In this document: positions 1 to 6,403 of the stretch, one piece after another
Position numbering within the stretch: position 1 is the first letter of the stretch
How the letters are laid out: each line of letters opens with the position of its first letter
Source: Deltaproteobacteria bacterium
GTDB taxonomy: Bacteria > Desulfobacterota > Desulfobacteria > Desulfobacterales > JAFDCJ01
Assembly (NCBI GenBank): GCA_019310665.1
Contig: JAFDDW010000267.1
Coordinates: 1-8,660 of the forward strand
Reading direction: 5' to 3'
Length of the DNA: 8,660 bases
Made by a program: the position numbers and the translations under genes
The notes under the pieces: generated by a model
Database searches by the model: none
Told to the model about the DNA's origin: nothing
What the model saw: the letters and a program-made list of their open reading frames with translations, nothing else

Positions 1-154
1 TAACCCGCACCCCGTAACCCGCACCCCGTAACCCGCACCCCGTAACCCGCACCTCGCAACCCGCAACGCGCATCCCGCAACGCGCAACCCGCAACGCGCA
101 TCCCGCAACGCGCATCCCGCAACGCGCATCCCGCAACGCACATCCCGCAACGCG
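1..154. repeat. Array of 22 tandem 7-bp units at the 3' end of dctP
   Basis: The stretch divides without gaps into 22 heptamers. The first eight alternate TAACCCG and CACCCCG (the eighth is CACCTCG). The rest are mostly CAACGCG, CATCCCG and CAACCCG. The array ends three bases before the stop codon of the leftward dctP gene, so it lies directly downstream of that gene, and it is cut by the window edge. A period of seven is not a multiple of three, so it is unlikely to encode protein. In the dctP direction the units read CGGGATG and CGCGTTG, close to the CGGAATG units after two other genes here. It resembles the heptameric STRR type of repeat known from some bacteria; its function is unknown. 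Confidence 0.93.
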
Positions 155-157
155 GGC

Positions 158-1201
158 CTACAGGTGACCCAGGGACTTCAAAAAGTCTTTCAGGATTTTC
201 AGGGCTTTGGCTGCGTCGGGGCCTTTTTCGCCTTCTTTGTCCCACATCTTCATGGCGATTTCCGTCATCTTTTTTTGATCTTCCGCCGGGAGTGTGATCA
301 CCTCCACGCCTTTTTCCTTGACGGCCTTGGCCAGGACAATGGCTTCCAGATAGATGTATTGATTGGTTCGCTTCCAGAATTGTTCTTCCAGGGCGTTATA
401 AAATATCGCCTGAATATCTTCGGGCAGCTTGTCGATGGCTTTTTGGTTCACGACCCAGGCATCGGTGCCTGCAATGTTGAGGCCTGGCAATAAATGGTAT
501 TTGCAGACATCATACAATTTCATGCTGTAAGCCCCCTGCGCGGCACCCCAGTGCGCACCGTCGACCACCCCGGATGCCAGGGAAGGATAGACCTCCGGTC
601 CCGGAAGATAAGAGGCGGCAGCCCCGGTGGAGGTCAAAAATAGCTGGAGGACACCCGAAGAGCGAAGTTTTAGACCCTGAAAGTCCTCAAAGGTCCTGAC
701 AGGTTTCTTCAACACCAGTTCGGTTGGATAGACTTTATCCGTGGAGTAGAATACGCCGTGTTCGGCCGCTTCGGCCTGGATAATTTTTTCAAAGCCCAGC
801 CATTTGTGGTAATAGGCGGCTTCCCAGACATTTTTGAAGGCATACGGAAGTCCGGCCGCAATGCCGGCCACTTCGATTTGATCGCGTACATAGGCCGGAG
901 AAATGGTTCCCATCTGGATCATTCCCCGTTTGACGGCGTTGAATATCTCTTTGGCCGGGACCAACGATCCGGCCGCAAATGGTTCCAGGATCAATCTGCC
1001 GTTGGTGCGTTCCTTTATCCTGTCGGCGAGAACTAACAGGCTGGCTTTGTAAGAGCTGCTGGCAGCCGGCCAGTGGGACTGGACGCGCCACTTGATCACC
1101 TTGTCCGCCGCATATGAATTTTCTGCCGTAACCATTCCGAAACCAACTAGAAAGGCCAGTAAAGTCATCCCAACCACGATACACTTTGCTTTTCGTTTCA
1201 T
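158..1201 (-). CDS. dctP: TRAP transporter substrate-binding protein, DctP family (TakP-like)
   Basis: This is a periplasmic binding protein of 347 residues, a usual length for the family. It would capture an organic acid and deliver it to a DctQ/DctM membrane pair. Residues 1-32 form a Sec signal peptide: KRK, a hydrophobic stretch at about 8-25, then a likely cleavage near SYA-AD. The mature part shows the family layout, including WRVQSHWP (38-45), a GRL-EPFAAGSLVPA stretch (68-83) and KLRSSG (178-183), whose Arg180 matches the conserved carboxylate-binding arginine. The start is well supported: AGGAGG lies six bases before the ATG. The 166-base gap before it holds two palindromes, so it may have its own promoter. 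No DctQ or DctM gene is in the window, but the gene sits at the left edge behind a repeat array. The ligand is unknown; the 2-oxoacid/lactate TakP group is only the nearest resemblance I recognise. Confidence 0.9.
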   Translation of the reverse strand: MKRKAKCIVVGMTLLAFLVGFGMVTAENSYAADKVIKWRVQSHWPAASSSYKASLLVLADRIKERTNGRLILEPFAAGSLVPAKEIFNAVKRGMIQMGTISPAYVRDQIEVAGIAAGLPYAFKNVWEAAYYHKWLGFEKIIQAEAAEHGVFYSTDKVYPTELVLKKPVRTFEDFQGLKLRSSGVLQLFLTSTGAAASYLPGPEVYPSLASGVVDGAHWGAAQGAYSMKLYDVCKYHLLPGLNIAGTDAWVVNQKAIDKLPEDIQAIFYNALEEQFWKRTNQYIYLEAIVLAKAVKEKGVEVITLPAEDQKKMTEIAMKMWDKEGEKGPDAAKALKILKDFLKSLGHL

Positions 1202-1271
1202 AGCAATCCTCCTTTTTTAAGGTTAAGTGGGCCGATGAGTTAAATCCAACCCGGACGAGCCGGAATTGAAT

Positions 1272-1302
1272 ATTTATGGCATAAATCATGTGCAAACATG
1301 AT
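1272..1302. promoter_or_regulatory. Two adjoining palindromes upstream of dctP
   Basis: ATTTATG-G-CATAAAT (1272-1286) is a perfect 15-bp palindrome with 7-base arms around one central base. It overlaps by two bases a second inverted repeat, ATCATG-TGCAAA-CATGAT (1285-1302). Both lie about 70-100 bases upstream of the dctP start and beyond the stop of the preceding gene. No T-run follows, so an intrinsic terminator is unlikely. An operator for a dimeric regulator is the simplest reading. A minus-strand promoter nearby is not clear: TTGCAC with a weak TATTCA at 17-base spacing is the best I can find. Confidence 0.4.
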
Positions 1303-1367
1303 GTGATTTCAATAAATAGGTGCTAAATTGAGAGTACCAGCGTTTCAAATTTTAAAAAGAGATCATT

Positions 1368-2249
1368 TCAATCTGCCGGTCCTATTTTTTGGCCGTTTTC
1401 ATCATAGCGGTACCAGCCGATCCCGGTTTTGCGGCCGAGTTGGCCGAGCTTCACTTTTCTTTGCAGCAGCATCGGGGGATGAAATTTTGGGTCCCGCGTC
1501 TCACGATAAACCGCCAGCATGGCATTGTACCCGATATCTAGTCCCGCCATGTCTGCAGTTTCAAATGGTCCCATGGGTCGTCCGAAACCAAGGCGCATCC
1601 CTTTGTCGATATCTTCAACGGTGGTCACCCCCGCTTCGACCAGTTTGATGGCTTCGATGGTGCTGGGGAAATTGAGGCGGTTTAATACAATTCCGGCCAC
1701 GTCGAGATTAACGCGGATGGTTTCTTTGCCGATTGATTGGCACAGTTTGTCGGCGATCTCCACCGTTTCCTGCGAGGTCCCCAGACCTTTGACGATTTCC
1801 ACCGCCCTCATCATGGGAACGGGGCTGAAAAAATGAGTGCCGCACACCTGCGGGACCCTTTGGGTGGCTTCGGCAATTTCGGTTACCGGAATCGCCGATG
1901 TGTTGGACCCGAAAATGGTGTGGGGCGGACATAATTTGTCAAGCTCGGCAAACAGTGCCCGCTTGGCCTCGAGATTTTCGATAATCGCTTCGAACACAAA
2001 ATCCGCTTCGGCGGCCGCCCCAAGGTCCGTGGTGACATGCAAACGGCCCATAATTTCATCCACCGTACCGGCCACCTTGCCTTTTTCCACGAATTTGCCC
2101 ACCGACCAGTTAATGGTTTTGAGACTTTTGTTCAGGATGTCATCGGTGATGTCACGCATGATGACATCATAGGAGGCCTGTGCACAGACCTGCGCGATTC
2201 CGCCGCCCATCAGGCCGGCACCGGCGACAAAAATCTTTTTGATTTCCAT
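1368..2249 (-). CDS. 3-hydroxyacyl-CoA dehydrogenase (3-hydroxybutyryl-CoA dehydrogenase type)
   Basis: A cytoplasmic NAD-dependent enzyme that oxidises (S)-3-hydroxyacyl-CoA to 3-oxoacyl-CoA in beta-oxidation, or runs in reverse in butyryl-CoA synthesis. The 293 residues match the length of single-domain Hbd/PaaH enzymes. The N-terminal Rossmann fold has GAGLMG (10-15) and the adenosine-binding Asp33. The catalytic set is present with the family's spacing: Ser118, His139 in THFFSPVPMM, Glu151 and Asn190 in LNRL. The C-terminal domain carries GFGRPMGPFETADMAGLD. The usual proline in the DxPGF-NR motif is replaced (DVAGIVLNR), a mild oddity. The ATG is preceded by AGGGGG (2258-2263) at eight bases. 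The gene is 254 bases downstream of maoC in the same direction, and that gap holds repeats, so cotranscription is possible but not assured. Substrate chain length is not readable. Confidence 0.95.
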   Translation of the reverse strand: MEIKKIFVAGAGLMGGGIAQVCAQASYDVIMRDITDDILNKSLKTINWSVGKFVEKGKVAGTVDEIMGRLHVTTDLGAAAEADFVFEAIIENLEAKRALFAELDKLCPPHTIFGSNTSAIPVTEIAEATQRVPQVCGTHFFSPVPMMRAVEIVKGLGTSQETVEIADKLCQSIGKETIRVNLDVAGIVLNRLNFPSTIEAIKLVEAGVTTVEDIDKGMRLGFGRPMGPFETADMAGLDIGYNAMLAVYRETRDPKFHPPMLLQRKVKLGQLGRKTGIGWYRYDENGQKIGPAD

Positions 2250-2265
2250 TTAATTCGCCCCCTAT

Positions 2266-2355
2266 GTTGTTAAGATCGTTTTAATCGTTAGTATCGTTGA
2301 GATCGTTTTGATCGTTTAAAAGGTTAGGATCGTTGAAATCGTTTAGATTGTTATT
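2266..2355. repeat. Ten tandem 9-bp units upstream of the hydroxyacyl-CoA dehydrogenase
   Basis: ATCGTT recurs at exactly nine-base steps, starting at 2275, 2284, 2293, 2302, 2311, 2329 and 2338. Degenerate copies keep the same phase at 2266 (GTTGTT), 2320 (AAGGTT) and 2347 (ATTGTT). The three bases between cores vary. In the direction of the downstream gene the core reads AACGAT. The array ends three bases before that gene's Shine-Dalgarno sequence, so it lies in the leader or promoter zone. Iteron-like protein binding, or simple repeat expansion, would both give this pattern. There is no replication gene nearby to suggest an origin. Confidence 0.88.
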
Positions 2356-2379
2356 CTATCCCGACTTCCAAATTCAGAT

Positions 2380-2404
2380 ATCGCGGCTGCAAGCCGCTCC
2401 CACC
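2380..2404 (-). repeat. REP-like GC-rich hairpin repeat, copy 1
   Basis: GCGGCT (2383-2388), loop GCA, AGCCGC (2392-2397), followed by TCCCACC. The reverse complement of this unit recurs at 8256-8280 with only the loop changed. It resembles the extragenic palindromes found scattered in many proteobacterial genomes. It lies downstream of maoC, beyond that gene's heptamer run. No T-run follows the stem on either strand, so it is not a standard intrinsic terminator. Confidence 0.75.
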
Positions 2405-2451
2405 CTCTGTAATCTGTCCTACCCACTATGCCTAATGCGGCATGTCTTTTT

Positions 2452-2507
2452 TTCCGCATTCCGCATTCCGACTTCCAACTTCATTCTATTCCCACTTCCG
2501 ACTTCAA
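2452..2507 (-). repeat. GAA-rich heptamer run at the maoC stop codon
   Basis: Read in the maoC direction, this run begins at the TGA stop with GAAGTCG and GAAGTGG. It then degenerates and returns to CGGAATG, CGGAATG, CGGAAAA at its far end. Positions 2488-2507 are the exact reverse complement of 8185-8204. One further GGAAGTCGG copy lies beyond the hairpin at 2361-2369. The remaining sequence between the run and the hairpin (about 2405-2451) holds nothing I recognise. Confidence 0.8.
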
Positions 2508-2968
2508 TCCTCTGTCGTCTTGTCCCGCCTGGCCAACAGAATGGTGGTTGTTCCGGTCTGGACAACTTCATTTTTTTGATTGATCAGCTTTTTCTCAAAC
2601 GTCAGGACCCCGCGGTCACCGTTCGAGCCCGCCTGCATGTCTTTGACCCGCTGCTCGACATGGATGGTATCTCCAATATAAATCGGCGCCTTGAATTGCC
2701 AGGTCATTTCCAGCAGGGCCAGAATGCTCTTTTCCGTCAGCTCATAGGACAATCCGGCATGGACAATGACGCCTAAAAGACCGTGAGCAATTCGCCTGCC
2801 GAACGGGGTCGACGCCGCATATATGGCATCCGTGTGCAGCTGATTATGGTCCCAGGACAAGCCCGCGAAATTGACAATGTCGGTTTCGGTGATGGTGCGC
2901 GCCTTGGTGACGAATTTCTGTCCGACTAAAAAGTCGTCAAAATATAATGATCTATCAATTTCATTCAT
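2504..2968 (-). CDS. MaoC-family enoyl-CoA hydratase (hot-dog fold)
   Basis: A cytoplasmic hydratase that would add water to a 2-enoyl-CoA. Family members such as PhaJ usually give the (R)-3-hydroxyacyl-CoA. The 154 residues fit a single-domain hot-dog protein. The hydratase signature is present: Asp40 and His45 in SWDHNQLHTD, followed by the RRIAHGLLG stretch at about 77-85. The N-terminal YFDDFLVGQKF is also typical. The ATG has only a modest ribosome site (AGCAGG, seven to eight bases upstream). That site abuts a small inverted repeat, GCTAAA-AA-TTTAGC (2979-2992), which might influence access to it. The gene lies 79 bases after the acyl-CoA synthetase in the same direction, so they are probably one transcript. 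Its stop codon is inside a repeat shared with the end of the long acyl-CoA dehydrogenase gene. A thioesterase role is less likely given the hydratase residues. Confidence 0.92.
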   Translation of the reverse strand: MNEIDRSLYFDDFLVGQKFVTKARTITETDIVNFAGLSWDHNQLHTDAIYAASTPFGRRIAHGLLGVIVHAGLSYELTEKSILALLEMTWQFKAPIYIGDTIHVEQRVKDMQAGSNGDRGVLTFEKKLINQKNEVVQTGTTTILLARRDKTTED

Positions 2969-3047
2969 TTTTTTGCCTGCTAAAAATTTAGCGATAATTG
3001 AACCAGCTCAAAAATCGCAGCCCGCCTTAATAGTGTTACTATCCAGT

Positions 3048-4561
3048 CTACTGACAATCACCAAATTTTTTCCTGATTTCTTTTTTCAATATTTTACCGG
3101 TGCCGCTTTTGGGCAGCGGATCTCGGTTGATCCGGATAATGCGTGGGTATTTGTAGGGGGCCACCCGTTTTTTGACATAATCTTGAATGACTTTTGGATC
3201 CATGTCGGCACCGTCTTTCAAGACGACAATGGCCGCGACTTCCTCGCCAAAATCATCATGGGGGACACCGATAACCGCCACTTCCAGAATTTCAGGAATT
3301 TGATATATGATTTCTTCGATTTCCCGGGGATAGACATTGTACCCGCCCCGGATAACGAGATCCTTTATACGGTCGACGATGTAAATATACCCGTCTTCAT
3401 CCGTGCGGGCGATATCGCCGGTGTAAAGCCAGTTGTCCTTCAGGGTTTCTTCCGTTTCAGCAGGTCGATTGAGGTAGCCTTTCATCACACCGGGACCCTT
3501 TATGAGCAGTTCGCCGGATTCGCCCGGGGTGACCTCCTTGCCGGCCGAATCAACGATTTTGGCGCTGAATTCGGGAATAGGAAGTCCAATGGATCCCGCT
3601 TTGGTCAACCCGCCATACGGGTTTTCGACACAAACCGGGGCTTCGGTCAATCCGTAGCCTTCATAAATTTTGGTGCGAAACAGAGATTCAAAGCGGTGCA
3701 GAAACTCGACCGGCAAGGATGCACCGCCGGACACGCAAAATTTTAGCGACGGGTTTTGAGGAGGTTTTTCGCCGGCGGATTGGATCAAGCGATTGTACAT
3801 GGTGGGAACGGCGAACAGAATGGTTTGCTTTTCCTGCTCGGCGACTGCGATTACTTTTTCCGGATCGAATTGGGTAAAAAGTTCGATGGTGAGTCCCAGA
3901 TACATGGAAACATTGAGTACGCTGGTGATGCCGTAAATATGGTACAGCGGCAACACCCCGATCACGACGGTCTGCGGGTCCAGTTTTTCGCGCATCTCGG
4001 CCAGGATTCGCGCTTCACTGGCCAGATTGCCGTGGGTTAACATCACACCTTTGGGCACCCCGGTGGTGCCGGACGTATAAAGGATGTTCAAGGTTTCATC
4101 GTCATCAGCCGCATAGGTCGTAAAATCCTTATCGTCGGCGTCGGCCGCCTGCAGGTCCGTAAATTTGCCGTCATCAGGCGGGCCAGGCGAATAGGTGTGT
4201 CGGCAGTCGCTTTGAGAACCGGGCGTATTTCGTCGAGATAGGGGGCTGCTCCGATAAACGCTGTGGGTTTTGAATCCTCGAAAATGTGCTTGAGTTCATG
4301 CGCCCGGTACAGGAAGTTGATGGGGATGACCACCGCCCCGAGCTTGGCAATCGCATTGTAGGCCGTAATCGTTTGGATGCTGTTGGGCATCATCAGAGCA
4401 CAGCGGTCTGCGGTGGACAGGCCCCTTTGTTTCAATCCGGCCGCCAGGCGGTTGCAGCGGGTATTCAATTCACGGTATGTGAGGGTTTGACCCTCATGGC
4501 GCACCGCGATTCTGTCGGGAAACTGTGCGGCCGACCTTTCCAGGTAGTGTGCCAGATTCAT
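3048..4561 (-). pseudogene. AMP-forming acyl-CoA synthetase (class I ligase), split by a one-base frameshift
   Basis: The enzyme would activate a carboxylic acid with ATP to an acyl-adenylate and then a CoA thioester. Two overlapping frames carry one family. Residues 1-127 (from ATG at 4561, with GGAGA seven bases upstream) are a normal N-terminal domain with LTYRELN. After IRLA the frame turns into arginine-rich nonsense and stops at 4088. The next frame resumes at about 4178 with PDDGKF and runs to 3048. Adding one base near 4179-4184 restores 504 residues, a normal family length. Restored numbering gives the P-loop YTSGTTGVPKG (162-172), YGLTEAP (303-309), YTGD (380-383), DRIKDLVIRGGYN (397-409) and catalytic Lys490 in SGTGK. 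Every downstream motif is intact, so the lesion is recent or a sequencing error. Substrate is unknown. It lies 37 bases after the regulator gene, probably in one operon with it. Confidence 0.9.
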
Positions 4562-4598
4562 TCAAGACTCTCCATTTTTGAGGTTGTCGGCGAACCGG

Positions 4599-5273
4599 TT
4601 AGGCGTCGGTGCGCTTCAAGTTGACATTGACATGGATGGTGGTGTCTTGTTTTGACGATCGGATGCCGGTAAAGATCGTGTCATAAATGTCGTCGGCCAG
4701 GTCCAGCAGGTCCGCGGGTTTGCCGAGCAAACTTTTACGGGTAACCAAATGTTCAATGCTGCCCCATATCAAGGCCCGGACGAGATAGGGTTTAATATCG
4801 GATCGGAATTCACCATTTTGGATACCCTCTTCGAACACCTGGATGTAGTTGCGGGCCGAAGATTGGACAATTTTGTAGGCGTCGGTTTTTAAAAAATTGC
4901 GGCTACCTTTCAATGTCAGCATGACGACGGTTGCATAATCCGGGTTGTCGGCGTACAGGCCGAGGTGGCGATGGATCAAAAAACGAAGCTTGTTGGCCGC
5001 CCCCTGGATATGCGGCAAGATTTCGCGATTTTTTTCGTGATATTCCCTGATGGTTTCCGCCGGGATCGAAAAAAGCAATTCTTCTTTGGATGAAAAATAC
5101 TCATAAATCGTCGCGTCGGAAACCTTGGCCTTTTTGGCGATATCTGAAACGGTGGCGGCCTGAAAACCCTTCTTGGCAAAAATATGTTGGGCGGCTCGTA
5201 AAATAGCGGCGCCTTTGAGAGGATTTTTCAAAACCTTGGAGTTGGACTTTATTTTGGAAGGATTGGCCGGCAT
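4599..5273 (-). CDS. TetR/AcrR-family transcriptional regulator (FadR-like)
   Basis: A DNA-binding repressor that probably senses an acyl-CoA or the pathway's acid. It begins MPANPSKIKS and has 224 residues, usual for TetR proteins. The N-terminal helix-turn-helix is clear: AAILRAAQHIFAKKGF, then TVSDIAKKAKVSDATIYEYF (about residues 41-60), then SSKEELL. The VSDATIYEYF wording is close to Bacillus FadR-type fatty-acid regulators, a resemblance I recall rather than computed. The divergent C-terminal half would bind the ligand. I chose ATG at 5273 over an in-frame TTG at 5288: neither has a strong ribosome site, though GAGTG lies eight bases before the ATG. The gene heads the leftward set and faces the divergent dehydrogenase genes. 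A palindrome overlapping its likely promoter suggests autoregulation. Confidence 0.9.
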   Translation of the reverse strand: MPANPSKIKSNSKVLKNPLKGAAILRAAQHIFAKKGFQAATVSDIAKKAKVSDATIYEYFSSKEELLFSIPAETIREYHEKNREILPHIQGAANKLRFLIHRHLGLYADNPDYATVVMLTLKGSRNFLKTDAYKIVQSSARNYIQVFEEGIQNGEFRSDIKPYLVRALIWGSIEHLVTRKSLLGKPADLLDLADDIYDTIFTGIRSSKQDTTIHVNVNLKRTDA

Positions 5274-5320
5274 AAGAAAAGCACTCAATGGTTGCGTTAA
5301 AAAATGAGACCTTCACTATG

Positions 5321-5342
5321 AATATTCGTATATATTAATATT
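5321..5342. promoter_or_regulatory. Candidate operator: 22-bp imperfect palindrome
   Basis: AATATT (5321-5326) and AATATT (5337-5342) flank a TATATA centre. Eighteen of 22 positions obey dyad symmetry. The site covers the proposed -10 region of the regulator promoter, which is where an autorepressor would bind. The sequence is very AT-rich, so part of the symmetry may be chance. Confidence 0.35.
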
Positions 5343-5358
5343 GAATTTCTTGTGTCAA
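5329..5358 (-). promoter_or_regulatory. Candidate sigma-70-type promoter of the leftward operon
   Basis: On the minus strand TTGACA (5353-5358) is a perfect -35 hexamer. TATATA (5329-5334) follows at an 18-base spacing as the -10. It lies 55-85 bases upstream of the chosen regulator start. The AT-rich setting supports a promoter, but the -10 is only a partial match. Confidence 0.5.
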
Positions 5359-5432
5359 GCTAATTTTTTTAGTTATACATTAAAAATTATGCAATTTTCT
5401 TTGTAGTAGTTTGAATATTTGGAAAAACCATA

Positions 5433-5461
5433 TTGACAGGCTCAATCAACTTCGCTACGGT
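5433..5461 (+). promoter_or_regulatory. Candidate promoter of the rightward operon
   Basis: TTGACA (5433-5438) is followed after 17 bases by TACGGT (5456-5461). The -35 is perfect but the -10 keeps only three consensus bases, so the promoter would be weak or activator-dependent. It would place the transcript start about 85-90 bases before the dehydrogenase ATG. Confidence 0.35.
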
Positions 5462-5463
5462 CA

Positions 5464-5516
5464 TTGCCGGGTCGAAAACGTTGACGACTCCGCTGCCGGC
5501 CGCGGCTAACCGGCAA
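5464..5516 (+). promoter_or_regulatory. Leader with two mutually exclusive hairpins
   Basis: CCGGCAA (5510-5516) can pair with TTGCCGG (5464-5470), seven bases. Its first six bases can instead pair with TGCCGG (5494-5499). GTCG (5471-5474) and CGAC (5485-5488) can form a further short stem inside the first option. All lie between the candidate promoter and the ribosome site GGAGG (5546-5550). This could be a regulatory leader, or a GC-rich stretch with no role. Confidence 0.25.
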
Positions 5517-5556
5517 AGGGTGGGCAGAACGGACCGATAGAACCCGGAGGTTTACC

Positions 5557-6351
5557 ATGAAACTCAAAGACAAAGTTGCTATCATAACGGGTGCCGGAAG
5601 AGGTATCGGGCGCAGCATTGCACTTGCTTTCGCCGAGGAAGGCGCAGATGTGGTGCTGGCAGCTCGATCGCGCGATCAGCTTGAACAGGTTGCCGAGGAA
5701 GTCAAGAGCAAAGATCGGCACGCCCTGGTTGTGGCCTGTGATGTGTCTTCGTCGGAGGACGTGAAGAAATTAAAGCAGGAGGTTCAGAAAACGTTTAATC
5801 ACCTGGATATTCTGGTCAACAATGCCGGTATCTCCAGGCGATCAAAATTTCTGGAATATGATGATGAGACCTGGCTGGAAGTCATTCGCGTCAATCTTTT
5901 CGGAGTCTATCTGTGTTCAAAAGCCTTTTTAGCGATGATGCAGCAATCGGCTGTCGGCCGTATCATCAACATGGCTTCTACGGCAGGCAAGTCTCCGGTT
6001 CCCTTTAATACGGCTTACAGCGCTTCCAAGCACGGTGTGCTGGGCCTGACGAAATCACTTGCAAGTGAAGTGGCTGTCTCAGGCCATCCCGGCATTACAG
6101 TGAATGCGATCTGTCCCTTTTTCGTCGATACGGATATGTTCAGGGGACCTCAGGGTTACCTGGCCCAAATTTCAAAAATGGCAGGAATTTCCGACAAGGA
6201 GGTCGAGGAAAAAGTCGTCGGCCGGAGTTTGCAGCAGCGCGTTCTGGAACCTGCCGAAGTCGCGGCCATGGCGGTTTACCTTGCATCCGATGATGCCCGC
6301 GGCATTACCGGGCAGGCGTTTAATATCTGTGGGGGTCGAGTTTTTCACTAG
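5557..6351 (+). CDS. Short-chain dehydrogenase/reductase (classical SDR, FabG-like)
   Basis: A cytoplasmic NAD(P)-dependent oxidoreductase of 264 residues, typical for classical SDRs. Visible are the cofactor motif TGAGRGIG (11-18), Asp62, NNAG (88-91), and the catalytic tetrad Asn113, Ser141, Tyr154 and Lys158 in the YSASK segment. The AAR at 35-37, with arginine where NAD-specific members often have Asp, leans towards NADP(H), though this is weak evidence. It probably oxidises a 3-hydroxyacyl-CoA or another pathway alcohol. If MaoC makes the (R)-isomer, this enzyme would be the natural partner. The start is secure: GGAGG lies six bases before the ATG. It leads the rightward set and is followed after 52 bases by the acyl-CoA dehydrogenase gene. 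The family is very broad, so the substrate is not assigned. Confidence 0.93.
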   Translation: MKLKDKVAIITGAGRGIGRSIALAFAEEGADVVLAARSRDQLEQVAEEVKSKDRHALVVACDVSSSEDVKKLKQEVQKTFNHLDILVNNAGISRRSKFLEYDDETWLEVIRVNLFGVYLCSKAFLAMMQQSAVGRIINMASTAGKSPVPFNTAYSASKHGVLGLTKSLASEVAVSGHPGITVNAICPFFVDTDMFRGPQGYLAQISKMAGISDKEVEEKVVGRSLQQRVLEPAEVAAMAVYLASDDARGITGQAFNICGGRVFH

Positions 6352-6403
6352 GAATGCTTTGTTTTCAGCCGTTCAAATGAAAAATTTTTAAGCAGGAGTG
6401 ACA

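Noticed and set aside
1..154. CRISPR array
   Set aside because: The repeat unit is only seven bases and fully contiguous, with no unique spacers and no cas genes nearby.
1277..1295. Sigma-54 promoter (TGGCAT ... TGCAA)
   Set aside because: GG and GC are twelve bases apart instead of ten, and it would point antisense into the hydroxyacyl-CoA dehydrogenase gene.
2266..2355. Plasmid or phage replication origin with iterons
   Set aside because: There is no Rep gene or DnaA-box cluster, and the context is chromosomal metabolism.
2871..3746. A 291-codon plus-strand frame over maoC and the synthetase
   Set aside because: It is the opposite-strand shadow of two recognisable genes and has no family features.
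3048..4091. A separate 347-residue ligase gene starting at 4091
   Set aside because: Its first codon is a TTG inside the ATP-binding region, and the missing N-terminal domain lies directly upstream in the neighbouring frame. It is the 3' part of a frameshifted gene.
5274..5288. TTG start at 5288 for the TetR-type regulator
   Set aside because: It has no ribosome site and adds only five residues; the ATG at 5273 is the more ordinary start.
6398..6403. GTG start for the long acyl-CoA dehydrogenase
   Set aside because: The GTG overlaps the AGGAG ribosome site that correctly serves the ATG at 6404.
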